DNA of 64,000 nt from Massilia sp. PDC64 (GCF_900101265.1 NZ_FMZS01000001.1:186001-250000); one strand, 5' to 3'; shown: positions 33,085 to 43,559, counted from the first letter of the stretch. Notes: a model not told the origin generated them from the sequence alone. Numbers and translations: made by a program.

Positions 33085-33970
33085 TCCCGGGCGCGGCGTC
33101 GGTAGCCGGCTTCCTGAACGCCAGGAGGTTGCCGCCGAGGACCAGTGCGACGCCGCCGAACGCCGGCAACGTCCAGTGATAGCCTTCGAGCACGGTCGAC
33201 ACGCTCAACGCCACGACGGGAAACAGCACCGTCGAATACGCCGCACGATCCGGTCCGATGCGGCCCACGAGCACCAGATAGGCCGTGAACGCGATGACGG
33301 AACCGGGGACGGCGAGATAGAACAGCGCGCCCAGGTAGCGCGGGCTGCTGTCGAGCGTGAACGGCATGCCCAGCAGCCACGCGCCGCAGCCGACGATGGT
33401 CGAACCGATCAGCATCGCCCACGTGTTGGTCAGCAGCGGCGTCAGCCCGAGCGCCTGCATCCGGCTCGACAACAGATTCCCCGTCGAGAAGCACACGGTG
33501 CCCAACAGCGACAAGCCCAGGCCCAGCAGCATGCCGCGGTCGTTCCAGTGGCCCTGCATCTGCGGCAGGAACAGCAGCGCGATGCCGGACAGGCCGAGCA
33601 GGGAACCGACCAGCACTTGGCGCCGGATCGGACGTCCCATGAACAGGCGCAGGTTGACCGCGTTCCAGATCGGCGCGGTCGAAAAGACCACGGCCACGAG
33701 GCCGCTGGGCACCCACTGGCTGGCGTAATAAAAGCACAGGAAATTACAGCAGAACAGGGCGACGCCCTGGGCGAGCAGATAGCGCCATGCCTGGCGCGGC
33801 GGCCACGCTTGCCTGCGCGTGACGAGCAGGAACAGGAACAGCACGGCGGCGGCGATCCAGAAACGGTAGGCGATCGACACCGGTGCCGGCACGACGCCGA
33901 GCTGGAACTTGATCGCGATCCAGGTGGTGCCCCAGATGACGACGGTGAGCAGGTAAAGGAAGATGTTCAT
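33059..33970 (-). CDS. EamA/DMT family transporter
   Basis: A 303-residue inner-membrane protein with ten hydrophobic helices in two EamA repeats. The first begins FLYLLTVVIWGTTWIAIKFQLG; the WVPSGLVAVVFSTAPIWNAV helix and the second-repeat GRIGPDRAAYSTVLFPVVALSVST are family hallmarks. DMT proteins export metabolites or amino acids; the substrate is unknown. It diverges from the AraC-type regulator starting 101 bases away, which may control it. The 3' end overlaps udk by 26 bases. Confidence 0.88.
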   Translation of the reverse strand: MNIFLYLLTVVIWGTTWIAIKFQLGVVPAPVSIAYRFWIAAAVLFLFLLVTRRQAWPPRQAWRYLLAQGVALFCCNFLCFYYASQWVPSGLVAVVFSTAPIWNAVNLRLFMGRPIRRQVLVGSLLGLSGIALLFLPQMQGHWNDRGMLLGLGLSLLGTVCFSTGNLLSSRMQALGLTPLLTNTWAMLIGSTIVGCGAWLLGMPFTLDSSPRYLGALFYLAVPGSVIAFTAYLVLVGRIGPDRAAYSTVLFPVVALSVSTVLEGYHWTLPAFGGVALVLGGNLLAFRKPATDAAPGIRAVSTCR

Positions 33971-34071
33971 GCTGCCATGATCGGCGCGGCCGGCGGCGCC
34001 GACTTGTCTGGTCTTGCGCTTTTCCGATGGCCTGTCGGTACAGGCTGCGGAAGAATGCTAGACTTTTTTGC

Positions 34072-34959
34072 ATGCACGCACGCCCCACTCCCATCTCGCA
34101 TGCCGTGTTCGACACGATGTGCGGCACCGACGCCACCCTCGAACGTTTCGTGTGGCTGGGTGACGGCATGGCCGCGGCGATCTGGCAGCGCGACACCCAT
34201 GAGTCGCTGACGGTCTACGACCGGCCCGGCCACCACACCCTCTCCTGCTACCTGGGCGGCGGCTACCGCACGGAACGCAGCGGCATGCACCGGCAGTACG
34301 GCGCGCCGCAGCGCCTGTGCACGCTGCCGGACGAGCACGAATCGGAATGGGTCGTGCGCGACCATCTGCGCCTGCTGCACGTGTATTTCATGCCCGAGCA
34401 TTTCACGCGCCGGGCCGTCGTGGAGCTGGACCGCGAACCGCGCGAGATCACCCTCGCCGACCGCACCTATTTCGAAAACCCCGCCCTGCTGCGCCTGTGC
34501 CAGTCGCTGGTCGCGACACCGTGGGAAGGTGCCGACAATCTGCTGCGCGCCAACGAAATCACGCACGACACACTGAGCGAACTGCTGCGCTCGCAGGGCG
34601 TCCTGCGGCGCGAGCTGCGGCTCAAGGGTGGCCTCGCGCCGCTGCTGCGCCGCAGGCTGGCCGAGTACATCGACGCGAACCTGGCCCAGCCCATCACGCT
34701 CGGCACGCTGGCGCAGGTGGCCTGCCTGTCGGAGTTCCACCTCGCGCGCATGTTCCGCGTGTCGTTCGGCATGCCGCCATCGGCCTGGGTCGCCCTGCGC
34801 CGCCTCGAGCGGGCCCGCACCCTGTTGAAGGCCTCCGCCCTGCCCCTGCAGCAGATCGCCGACCTGTGCGGCTATGCCGACCTGTCGCACTTCGGCCATC
34901 GCTTCCGCGCCGCGACGGGCACGTCGCCGCGAAGCTATCGGCAGGCGATGACGCCATGA
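34072..34959 (+). CDS. AraC family transcriptional regulator
   Basis: A 295-residue regulator. The N-terminal ~180 residues form a sensing domain of no recognised type. The C-terminal double helix-turn-helix spans LAEYIDANLAQPITLGTLAQVACLSEFHLARMFRVSFG (about 196-233) and the second helix ALPLQQIADLCGYADLSHFGHRFRAATGTSPRSYR, both with the family consensus. ATG at 34072 is taken rather than an upstream one at 34027. It is divergent from the EamA transporter, suggesting regulation of that exporter. Confidence 0.88.
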   Translation: MHARPTPISHAVFDTMCGTDATLERFVWLGDGMAAAIWQRDTHESLTVYDRPGHHTLSCYLGGGYRTERSGMHRQYGAPQRLCTLPDEHESEWVVRDHLRLLHVYFMPEHFTRRAVVELDREPREITLADRTYFENPALLRLCQSLVATPWEGADNLLRANEITHDTLSELLRSQGVLRRELRLKGGLAPLLRRRLAEYIDANLAQPITLGTLAQVACLSEFHLARMFRVSFGMPPSAWVALRRLERARTLLKASALPLQQIADLCGYADLSHFGHRFRAATGTSPRSYRQAMTP

Positions 34960-34975
34960 CGAGACGCGGGTCCGG

Positions 34976-36004
34976 TCACTTGCCGTTGCGCCGGGCCTCG
35001 CCGAAGCGCTGCTGGTAGCCCCTGGGCGTGAGTCCCGTCTCCCGCTTGAACAACCGGCGGAACGTGCTGGCATCGCCATACCCCACGCGCTCCCCGACCG
35101 CTTCCACCGACAGACGGGTGGCCTCGAGCAGGTTCTTCGCGTGGTCGATGCGGACCGACTGCAGGTATTGCAGCGGCGTCTTGCCGAGTGCCTTGAGAAA
35201 GCGCCGGTTCAGCGTCCTTTCGCTCACGGCCAGCTGCGCGGCCAACAGCGGCAGACGGATGCCGTCCTTCAGCCGCTGTTCCAGCAGGCGCTGTGCCCTG
35301 CCGACCAGGTCGTCGCCATGCGGGACCTGGGCCTGGACCGTCAGGCTGCGGTAGGACGCCTGGGACAGGCGCTGCCGGTCGATCAGCATCCATTTCGCGG
35401 TGGCGGAGGCGAGCGCCGTTCCACCGCAGCGCTCGACCAGCCGCAGCGCCAGGTTCAGGTACGACGTCATGGCGCCCGAGCACACCGTGTCGCCATTGTC
35501 CACGAGGACTTCGTCGCCCAATACCGAGATCTCGGGATAGCGGCGCCGCATGGCATCGACGAGCGCCCAGTGGGTCGTGGCGCCGGCGCCGTCGAGCAGG
35601 CCCGCCTCGGCCAGCAGGAACGCGCCGCTGCACACCGACGCCACGCTGCTGCCGCGGCCGTGCACGGCCCGCAGGGCTTTCAGGATCGGCTGCAGCGCGT
35701 CCATCGCCGCGTCCCAGTGACGCAGGAACGCGTCCACGCCGCCACCGACGAACGGACCGAATACGACGACGGCATCGGCCGCCTTGCGGTGGCCGATGGC
35801 GGCATCCACCGCGACCGCCTGCCCGGTGGCGCTCGTCACGGGCAGGCCGGACACGGATTCCACGGACCACGCGAACAGCGGCGTCGCGGACGCGTTCCGC
35901 GCGCCTTGACGCCACACCGCGTTCGCGACCGCCAGCACGTCGACGAATCCCGTCACGGTGGAGGCCAGTATCCCGTCGCACACCCATAGCCGCACGATCG
36001 CCAT
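34976..36004 (-). CDS. GlxA-type AraC regulator with DJ-1/PfpI domain
   Basis: A 342-residue regulator. The N-terminal DJ-1/PfpI-like domain runs from MAIVRLWVCDGILASTVTGFVD to the nucleophile-elbow-like SVCSGAFLLAEAGLLDG (Cys at about 138), then HWALVDAMRRRYPE. The C-terminal AraC DNA-binding domain contains LLAAQLAVSERTLNRRFLKALGKTPLQYLQSVR and VEAVGERVGYGDASTFRRLFKRETGLTPRGYQQRF. GlxA-type regulators sense small metabolites. The ATG at 36004 is the N-terminus of the domain; the longer upstream frame is non-coding. It diverges from the tautomerase gene at 36105, a likely target. Confidence 0.9.
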   Translation of the reverse strand: MAIVRLWVCDGILASTVTGFVDVLAVANAVWRQGARNASATPLFAWSVESVSGLPVTSATGQAVAVDAAIGHRKAADAVVVFGPFVGGGVDAFLRHWDAAMDALQPILKALRAVHGRGSSVASVCSGAFLLAEAGLLDGAGATTHWALVDAMRRRYPEISVLGDEVLVDNGDTVCSGAMTSYLNLALRLVERCGGTALASATAKWMLIDRQRLSQASYRSLTVQAQVPHGDDLVGRAQRLLEQRLKDGIRLPLLAAQLAVSERTLNRRFLKALGKTPLQYLQSVRIDHAKNLLEATRLSVEAVGERVGYGDASTFRRLFKRETGLTPRGYQQRFGEARRNGK

Positions 36005-36104
36005 GCTTGTCCGTTTCTGCTCGAAAGAAGGCGATTTTGCCACTGGAGGATCTGCGTCGCAAGCACGACACTGGACGCCTTCATCCACCACAAAGGAGTA
36101 CTCC

Positions 36105-36590
36105 ATGCCCATGATCGACGCCACCCTGCCCGCCCACGCGCTGCCGCCCGACGCGGAAAGCCGGTTGTTCCGGGACGTCACCGACGCGGTGCTCCGCATC
36201 GAAATCGGCGACGCCGACAATGCCAGGGCGCAGGCGGCGTCATGGCTGTTCGTCCACCGGCCGGACGTGTACGTCGGCGGCCAGCCCGCGCCGTCGCCCC
36301 GCTATCGCTTCGTCGTGTCGGTACCCGAAGGCCAGTTCGATCCCGTGCGGCGCCGGCACATGGTCGCCGACATCACGGCAGCCGTGGCCCGGGCCGAAAA
36401 CCAGTCGCCGGACGCCGTGGCGGGCCGGGTCTGGGTGATCCTGCTGGAAGTGCCGGACGGGAGCTGGGGCGCATACGGTCGCGTCGTGCACCTGCCGGAA
36501 ATCCTGACGGGCCTCCTCGGCGAGGACGGGCCGGCCGAAGCGATGCGGCGGCTGGCGCTGCGCGCGGGCTGGCAGGCGCCCGCGGCGTGA
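36105..36590 (+). CDS. tautomerase superfamily protein (Pro2 retained)
   Basis: A 161-residue protein beginning Met-Pro, so after Met removal it exposes an N-terminal proline, the catalytic base of tautomerase enzymes. Two beta-alpha-beta units are visible (RYRFVVSVPEGQFDPVRRRHMVADITAAVARAE and VWVILLEVPDGSWGAYGRVVHLPEI). AAGGAG lies 6 bases upstream of the ATG. It is longer than 4-oxalocrotonate tautomerase (about 62 residues), resembling fused two-unit forms. Substrate is unknown. It is divergent from the GlxA-type regulator. Confidence 0.75.
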   Translation: MPMIDATLPAHALPPDAESRLFRDVTDAVLRIEIGDADNARAQAASWLFVHRPDVYVGGQPAPSPRYRFVVSVPEGQFDPVRRRHMVADITAAVARAENQSPDAVAGRVWVILLEVPDGSWGAYGRVVHLPEILTGLLGEDGPAEAMRRLALRAGWQAPAA

Positions 36591-36638
36591 CCGAGGCAGG
36601 GAAATGGCACAAGGGGTAAGAACGCCCCGCGCATGCGA

Positions 36639-37526
<888 letters not shown>

Positions 37527-37733
37527 GAATTCCCCCTGGGTTACTGAAGGCGCATTGTCGGTTGGGGAAACGTTAAGCGCGGTCAACGGCCGTAAAGCTT
37601 TGTAAAGACGCTGCATTTCGCGCCGTCCAGCCGCATTTCGCGCCGCGATCGCGGCATGTCGTCGCACGGGCGCACGGGCACGCGGGGGCGCTGGCACAGT
37701 GGCACCCACTTGACCCACTTCACGGAGCCGACC

Positions 37734-38243
37734 ATGCTGATCCAGATCCTGACCCACACCCCGCTCTACGTCTGGGCAATCCTCGCCTTCCTCGTCTACC
37801 GCGGCATGGCCGCCATGCGCGACCGCGACGTGGAAGTCCGCAAGCTCGTGATGATTCCGGCCGTGATGCTGGTGCTGTCGCTGCAGGACATGAGCGCGAA
37901 ATTCGGCCTCGGCGGCTGGGCGCTCGCCGCGTGGGCGGCGGCGGCTGCCGGCATGGCGCTGGCGGCGGGGCTGGCCGGTTCGGAGCGCATCGCGGCGAGC
38001 ACGGTGCCGGGCCACGTGCGCGTGCGCGGCAGCCGCCTGCCGCTCGTCATGATGATGGCCGTGTTCTTCACGAAGTACGTGGCGTCGGTGACGGTAGCCG
38101 TCGCGCCGCAACTGCGTCAGGACACGCTGTTCGCCTGCATCGTGTGCGGCCTGTTCGGCGTCTTCAACGGCTGGTTCATCGGCCGCCTGGTGGGCGACAT
38201 GGCATCCGTCCGCATGCTGCCGGTCGCCCCGGCGGCGGCGTGA
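37734..38243 (+). CDS. DUF6622-like four-helix membrane protein
   Basis: A 169-residue inner-membrane protein with five hydrophobic segments: LYVWAILAFLVYRGMAAM, RKLVMIPAVMLVLSL, ALAAWAAAAAGMALAAGLAG, LPLVMMMAVFFTKYVASVTVAV and FACIVCGLFGVFNGWFIGRL. The opening MLIQILTHTPLYVW and the RDVEVRKL loop fit the DUF6622 pattern as I remember it. Function is unknown. ATG at 37734 has CACGGAG eight bases before it. The stop is 14 bases from that of the opposing DUF2214 gene. Confidence 0.65.
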   Translation: MLIQILTHTPLYVWAILAFLVYRGMAAMRDRDVEVRKLVMIPAVMLVLSLQDMSAKFGLGGWALAAWAAAAAGMALAAGLAGSERIAASTVPGHVRVRGSRLPLVMMMAVFFTKYVASVTVAVAPQLRQDTLFACIVCGLFGVFNGWFIGRLVGDMASVRMLPVAPAAA

Positions 38244-38256
38244 GGGTCAGTACCGC

Positions 38257-38709
38257 TCAGTACCCAATCCCGCGCGCCATCATGGCCGCGAAGATCGGGA
38301 TCAGCGCGAACACGTGGATCTCCAGCAGCATGGTCCGGCGCAGCGCACTGACTTCGTCCAGCGCCGGGACGAACGCCGCATCCGCCTTCGCCCGTTTTTG
38401 CCAGGCGAGGATGCGCAACGTCGGCTTGATCGAGATGAGGCCGACGACCGCGAACGCGGCGATCTTGGCCCAGAACATCGGGTTGTGCATGTAGAACCCG
38501 GCGCCCTTCGCGCCGTACTTCACGCGCAGGAAGCCGACGATCAGGATCGCCAGCGCCATGATGCCGTACGCCGCGTCGAAGCGCCCCAGCAGGCGCACGG
38601 TCTGCGGCGACATCGCGGCGGGCCGCATCAGCGCCAGTTCGGCGGCCAGTGCGGACGCGATACCGAATACGATCAGATGATGAACGATGGCGAGTACGAG
38701 GTCGGTCAT
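38257..38709 (-). CDS. DUF2214 family membrane protein
   Basis: A 150-residue inner-membrane protein with four helices, including LVLAIVHHLIVFGIASALAAELALM, GIMALAILIVGFLRVKYGAKG and FWAKIAAFAVVGLISIKPTLRILAW; this order and the KYGAKGAGFYMHNPMFWAK loop are characteristic of DUF2214. Function is unknown. It diverges from a TetR gene 59 bases away with an inverted repeat between them, so TetR may control it. Confidence 0.8.
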   Translation of the reverse strand: MTDLVLAIVHHLIVFGIASALAAELALMRPAAMSPQTVRLLGRFDAAYGIMALAILIVGFLRVKYGAKGAGFYMHNPMFWAKIAAFAVVGLISIKPTLRILAWQKRAKADAAFVPALDEVSALRRTMLLEIHVFALIPIFAAMMARGIGY

Positions 38710-38747
38710 GGCAATCGCTGGACAATGATGGGAGCCTCACTGTATCC

Positions 38748-38775
38748 TTGCATCTTACCAGTGTCAAGATGCGAG
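38748..38775. promoter_or_regulatory. inverted repeat CTTGCATCTT-N8-AAGATGCGAG, possible TetR operator
   Basis: Ten-base arms (38748/38749 region to 38756, and 38766-38775) match at 9 of 10 positions. The repeat lies between DUF2214 and TetR genes and runs into the TetR start region. A CACTG...CAGTG pair (38738-38763) overlaps it. TetR dimers use operators of this size. Confidence 0.4.
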
Positions 38776-39374
38776 CTTTCATGAACAACTACCACCACGG
38801 CGACCTGCGCGCGGCCCTGCTCGACGCGGCCGGCGCCATCCTGCAAGAGAAGGGACTGGAAGGATTCAGCCTGCGCGAATGCGCGCGGCGGGCCGGCACG
38901 TCGCATGCGGCGCCGGCCCATCACTTCGGCGACACGCCCGGCCTGCTGAGCGAATTCGCCGCGCTGGGCTTCGAACGGATGGTGACGATGTTGCGCGCGG
39001 CGCGCGCGGCGGCGGGAGCGGATGCGTGGGAACAGCTGCGCGCGACGGGCCGCGCCTACATCGACTTCGCCCTCGCGAACCGCGCCGCGTTCCAGCTGAT
39101 GTTCCGGACCGACCGGCTCGACGCCGGCCACGAACGGCTGCGCGCCGCGAGCGCGGCGGCGTTCGGGGAATTGCGCGATGCGCTGGCCGCGCTGCACGGC
39201 GGCGAAGCGGACATGCCGCGGCTGATGCTGGCCTGGTCGGCCGTGCACGGCTTCGCGACGCTGCTGCTGGAGCATCCGATGGACGGCATCCGCCAGGGCA
39301 CCGACGTGCAGCAGTTCAGCCGCGAGATGGGCGACGCCATGCTGGCGCGGCTGAAGGCCAGCCTGGCCGGCTGA
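38769..39374 (+). CDS. TetR family transcriptional regulator
   Basis: A 201-residue regulator with the N-terminal TetR helix-turn-helix: HHGDLRAALLDAAGAILQEKGLEGFSLRECARRAGTSHAAPAHHFGDTPGLLSEFAALGFERM (about 8-70). The C-terminal domain matches the TetR_C_33/WHG type with FALANRAAFQLMFR and AWSAVHGFATLLLE. The start is either ATG 38769 or ATG 38781; neither has a clear ribosome-binding site. It is divergent from DUF2214, the probable target. Confidence 0.88.
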   Translation: MRAFMNNYHHGDLRAALLDAAGAILQEKGLEGFSLRECARRAGTSHAAPAHHFGDTPGLLSEFAALGFERMVTMLRAARAAAGADAWEQLRATGRAYIDFALANRAAFQLMFRTDRLDAGHERLRAASAAAFGELRDALAALHGGEADMPRLMLAWSAVHGFATLLLEHPMDGIRQGTDVQQFSREMGDAMLARLKASLAG

Positions 39375-39380
39375 CCGTCA

Positions 39381-42300
39381 TTAACGCAGCATCGACTCCC
39401 ACACCTTCTGCAGGCGCTTGGACGACACCGGCATCGGCGTGCGCAGCTCCTGCGCGAACAGCGACACGCGCAGTTCTTCCAGCATCCAGCGGAACTCGAC
39501 CATGCGCGGGTCGAGGTTCTTCAGCGGCTGGTTTTTCACCGTGCGCTGGAACTGCGTGGCGGCCGTCTGCCACTCCGCCATCAGCTGCGCGTCGCGCGAC
39601 GGATTGGCGCGCAGTTTTTCCAGGCGCACGTTCATCGCTTTCAGGTAGCGCGGGAAGTGCGCCAGCTGGCTGTACTCCGTCTCGGCGATGAAGCGCTTGT
39701 GCACGAGGCCCTGCAACTGCGCCTGCATGTCGCTCGCGACGGCCGGCGGCAGGCCTTGCAGGCGCTTCGGCAGGCCGTGGAACTCGGCGAGGATCTGGCC
39801 GGCGAGGCGCGCCGTCTCGTTGATCAACAGGCCGATGCGGCCCTTGCCCTCGTCCTTGCGCTTGTTGAAGGATGCGGCGTCAATCGGCAGCGGGTCCTGC
39901 AGGCAGGCGATCTCGATGGCCTTGTTGACGATCTGCTCGCGCAGTTCTTCCGGCGTACCGACCGACATGAACTGCATGCCCATCTGCTGCAGGCCCGGCA
40001 CGTTCTTCTCGGCGAATTTCAGCTGGTCCTTGAACTGCAGCGCGAACAGGCGGCGCAGGCCGATGCGGTGCGTGCGCGCGGCCACGTTCGGGTCGTCGAA
40101 CACTTCCAGGTCGCAGTGCGTGCCTTTGTCGACGAGCGCGGGGAAGCCGATCAGCGTGATCTTCCCTTGCGTGATCTCCAGCAGTTCCGGCAGCTCGCCG
40201 AACGTCCAGCTCGTGATGTTCGTGTGCGCGGTCGGCGCGGCCGGTGCCGCGGGCGCCGGCTTGCCTTTCGCCGGTGCCGGCGCCTGTGCCGACTGCGAGG
40301 TCAACGGCTTCGCAACCGCCTGGCTTGCAGCCGGCGTCGTCTCCGCCATGCGCTGGAAACTCTGGCGCGCCTGGCCGCCCAACTCGGCCTGCAAGGTTGC
40401 GAGATTGCGGCCCATGTCGAGCTGGCGGCCGTGCTCATCGACCACCTTGAAGTTCATGAAGAGGTGGGCCGGCAGGGTCTCCAGCTTGAAGTCCGTCGTC
40501 ATCACGCGCACGCCCGTCTGGGCATGGATGTCGGCGATGAGCGCGTCGATCAGGTCGCCGCGGCCGAAGCGCACGGGATCCTCGTTGCGTTCGAAGAAGC
40601 GCGCGGCGTACTCCGGCAGCGGGACGCAGTGGCGGCGCAGCTTCTGCGGCAGGGATTTCAGCAGCAGTTGCACCTTCTCCTTCAGCATGCCGGGCACGAG
40701 CCAGTCCGCGCGCTCGCGCGGGATCTGGTTCAGCGCGAACAGCGGCACGGTGAGCGTGACGCCGTCGCGCGGGCTGCCCGGTTCGAAATGGTACGACAGG
40801 CCCATCTCGATGCCCGTGACGTTCATCGTCTTCGGGAACAGCTCCGTCGTGACGCCCGCCGCTTCGTGGCGCATCAGCTCTTCGCGGTTCAGGTACAGGA
40901 GCTTCGGGTTGTCGCGCGACGCGTCCTTGTACCACTTCTCGAAACCGGCGCCGTTCACGACGTCGGACGGGATCTCCTTGTCGTAGAACGCATGGATCAG
41001 CTGGTCGTCCACGAGCACGTCCAGGCGGCGCGACTTGTGCTCGAGGTTCTCGATTTCCTTGATCAGCTTGTGGTTGTGGGCGAAGAACGGAGAACGGGTC
41101 TCGTAATCGCCCGCCACCAGCGCGTCGCGGATGAAGATCTCGCGTGCCTCGGCCGGGTTGTGCTGCGCGTAGTTGATGCGGCGCTGGCTGTAGACGACGA
41201 TGCCATACAGCGTGGCGCGCTCGCTCGCCGTGACCTGCGCCGTGCGTTTTTCCCAGCGCGGCTCGCCCCACGATTTCTTCAGCAGATGGCCGCCGATCTT
41301 CTCGACCCACTCCGGCTGGATCTGGGCGATGCAGCGCGCGTACAGGCGCGTCGTCTCGACCAGTTCCGCCGCCATGATCCATTTGCCGGCCTTCTTGCCG
41401 AGCGTCGAACCGGGCCAGATGTGGAACTTGATGCCGCGCGCGCCCAGGTAGGCACCGGAATCGTCCTCCATCTTGTAGCCGATATTGCCGAGCAAACCAG
41501 TCAGCAGCGCCATGTGCAGCTGCTCGTACGTCGCAGGCGCGTCGTTCAGGCGCCAGCCCTGCTCCTTCACGATCGTGAGCAGTTGCGAATGCACGTCGCG
41601 CCACTCGCGCAGGCGCAGCTGCGACAGGAAGTTCTCGCGGCAGTTGTCCTGCAGCTGGCGGTTCGATTTCTTGTGCTCGATGGCCTGCTCGAACCAGCGC
41701 CAGATCTTCAGGAAGCTTAAAAACTCGCTCTTCTCGTCCGCGAACTTCTTGTGCTTCTCGTCGGCCTGCTGCTGGTATTCCATCGGCCGGTCGCGCGGGT
41801 CCTGCACGGACAGCGCGGAGGCGATGATCAGCATCTCGGTCAGGCACACGTTGTCGACGGCGGCCAGGATCATGCGGCCCACGCGCGGGTCGAGCGGCAG
41901 CTTGGCCAGCTTGCGGCCCATCGGGGTCAGCTCGTTGGCGTCGTCGACGGCGCCCAGCTCCTGCAGCAGCTGGTAACCGTCGGCGATGGCGCGGCCCTGC
42001 GGCGGTTCGACGAACGGGAACGTCTCCACGTCGGTCAGGTGCAGGGACTTCATGCGCAGGATGACGGCCGCCAGCGACGAGCGCAGGATTTCCGGGTCCG
42101 TGAATTTCGGCCGCTGCAGGAAATCGTCTTCCTCGTATAAACGGATGCAGACGCCGTCCGCGACGCGGCCGCAACGGCCCGCGCGCTGGTTGGCGGCGGC
42201 CTGCGAGATCGCTTCGATCTGCAGCTGCTCGACCTTGTTGCGGTAGCTGTAGCGTTTTACGCGCGCCAGACCGGCATCGACGACGTAGCGGATGCCGGGC

Positions 42301-43520
42301 ACCGTCAGCGACGTCTCGGCCACGTTCGTCGCGAGGACGATGCGGCGCGCGTTCGTCGTGCGGAACACGCGGTCCTGCTCCTCGACCGACAGGCGCGCGA
42401 ACAGCGGCAGGATTTCCACGTGCGGCGGATGGTGTTTGCGCAGCGCTTCCGCGCAGTCGCGGATCTCGCGCTCGCCGGGCAGGAACACGAGCACGTCGCC
42501 CTGGCCGAGGCGGCACAATTCATCGACGCCGTCGACGACGGCATCCATCAGGTCGCGCTTGTCGCGCGCAGCCTGCGCTTTCGACACGGACTTGCCGTCG
42601 GCGGCGGGCGCGAATTCCTGGTCGCGTTCGACGGGGCGGTAACGCACCTCGACCTTGTACAAACGGCCCGACACTTCGATGACGGGCGCGGGCTTTTCCG
42701 GCGTGCCGAAATGGCGCGCGAAGCGGTCGGCGTCGATCGTCGCGGACGTGATGATCACCTTCAAATCCGGCCGGCGCGGCAGGATCTGTTTCAGGTAGCC
42801 GAGCAGGAAGTCGATGTTCAGGCTGCGCTCGTGCGCCTCGTCGATGATGATCGTGTCGTAGGCCTTCAGGAGCGGGTCGGTCTGCGTCTCGGCCAGCAGG
42901 ATACCGTCCGTCATCAGCTTGACCCAGGCGCCCGGCGACAGCGTGTCGTTGAAGCGGACTTTATAGCCCACGTGCTCGCCCAGCGGCGAACCCAGTTCGT
43001 GCGCGATGCGCTTCGCGGTCGACGACGCGGCGATGCGGCGCGGCTGCGTGTGGCCGATCATGCCCTTCTCGCCGCGGCCCAGGTCCAGGCAGATCTTCGG
43101 CAGCTGCGTCGTCTTGCCCGAGCCGGTTTCGCCGGACACGATCACGACCTGGTTCTCCATCAGCGCCTTCGCGATTTCCGCGCGGCGGCCCGAGACGGGC
43201 AGGTCTTCCGGGAAGGTGATGGGCGGGAGCGGATTGCGCACCGATTCTTTGCGCGCCTCGTTGCGCGCGGGGCGGTCTGCGCGCGGGCGTGCGTCGCCAT
43301 CGCGCGGCGGCTTGGCCGGGCGGTCCTGCGCAGGTGCGTCGGCGCGAGGCGCGCGCACCTGCGCCTGCGCGAGCGCGTTCGCAAGCGCGCCCTCGCGCGC
43401 AGGCGGGCGCGGACCGCGGCGGGCGTCGCCGCGCGCATCGCCGCGCGGCGGTTGCGAAGAACGGTCGGGGGAAGCGGCGCGCGCCGGCTTCGGCGCAGGC
43501 TTGTTACTCTGTTCAGACAT
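39381..43520 (-). CDS. hrpA: ATP-dependent RNA helicase HrpA
   Basis: A 1379-residue DEAH-box helicase. An Arg/Pro/Ala-rich N-terminal tail of about 90 residues (basic, probably RNA-binding) precedes motif I GETGSGKTTQLPK (about 133), DEAH in IIIDEAHERSLN (about 226), SATID, GEREIRDC, and motif VI QRAGRCGR. Then come the HrpA-specific helical and OB-fold parts and the C-terminal DUF3418 (ending SSKRLQKVWESMLR). E. coli HrpA (about 1300 residues) remodels mRNA and resolves stalled ribosomes. The gene is transcribed away from argA with 54 bases or fewer between starts. Confidence 0.95.
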   Translation of the reverse strand: MSEQSNKPAPKPARAASPDRSSQPPRGDARGDARRGPRPPAREGALANALAQAQVRAPRADAPAQDRPAKPPRDGDARPRADRPARNEARKESVRNPLPPITFPEDLPVSGRRAEIAKALMENQVVIVSGETGSGKTTQLPKICLDLGRGEKGMIGHTQPRRIAASSTAKRIAHELGSPLGEHVGYKVRFNDTLSPGAWVKLMTDGILLAETQTDPLLKAYDTIIIDEAHERSLNIDFLLGYLKQILPRRPDLKVIITSATIDADRFARHFGTPEKPAPVIEVSGRLYKVEVRYRPVERDQEFAPAADGKSVSKAQAARDKRDLMDAVVDGVDELCRLGQGDVLVFLPGEREIRDCAEALRKHHPPHVEILPLFARLSVEEQDRVFRTTNARRIVLATNVAETSLTVPGIRYVVDAGLARVKRYSYRNKVEQLQIEAISQAAANQRAGRCGRVADGVCIRLYEEDDFLQRPKFTDPEILRSSLAAVILRMKSLHLTDVETFPFVEPPQGRAIADGYQLLQELGAVDDANELTPMGRKLAKLPLDPRVGRMILAAVDNVCLTEMLIIASALSVQDPRDRPMEYQQQADEKHKKFADEKSEFLSFLKIWRWFEQAIEHKKSNRQLQDNCRENFLSQLRLREWRDVHSQLLTIVKEQGWRLNDAPATYEQLHMALLTGLLGNIGYKMEDDSGAYLGARGIKFHIWPGSTLGKKAGKWIMAAELVETTRLYARCIAQIQPEWVEKIGGHLLKKSWGEPRWEKRTAQVTASERATLYGIVVYSQRRINYAQHNPAEAREIFIRDALVAGDYETRSPFFAHNHKLIKEIENLEHKSRRLDVLVDDQLIHAFYDKEIPSDVVNGAGFEKWYKDASRDNPKLLYLNREELMRHEAAGVTTELFPKTMNVTGIEMGLSYHFEPGSPRDGVTLTVPLFALNQIPRERADWLVPGMLKEKVQLLLKSLPQKLRRHCVPLPEYAARFFERNEDPVRFGRGDLIDALIADIHAQTGVRVMTTDFKLETLPAHLFMNFKVVDEHGRQLDMGRNLATLQAELGGQARQSFQRMAETTPAASQAVAKPLTSQSAQAPAPAKGKPAPAAPAAPTAHTNITSWTFGELPELLEITQGKITLIGFPALVDKGTHCDLEVFDDPNVAARTHRIGLRRLFALQFKDQLKFAEKNVPGLQQMGMQFMSVGTPEELREQIVNKAIEIACLQDPLPIDAASFNKRKDEGKGRIGLLINETARLAGQILAEFHGLPKRLQGLPPAVASDMQAQLQGLVHKRFIAETEYSQLAHFPRYLKAMNVRLEKLRANPSRDAQLMAEWQTAATQFQRTVKNQPLKNLDPRMVEFRWMLEELRVSLFAQELRTPMPVSSKRLQKVWESMLR

Positions 43521-43559
43521 TGATTTTTACGAGGATTTGGTGCGCAAGTCGCGCAGCGA

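Noticed and set aside
40435..42516. 693-residue shadow frame within hrpA
   Set aside because: Same strand, other frame, and Arg/Pro-rich; helicase motifs are in the hrpA frame.
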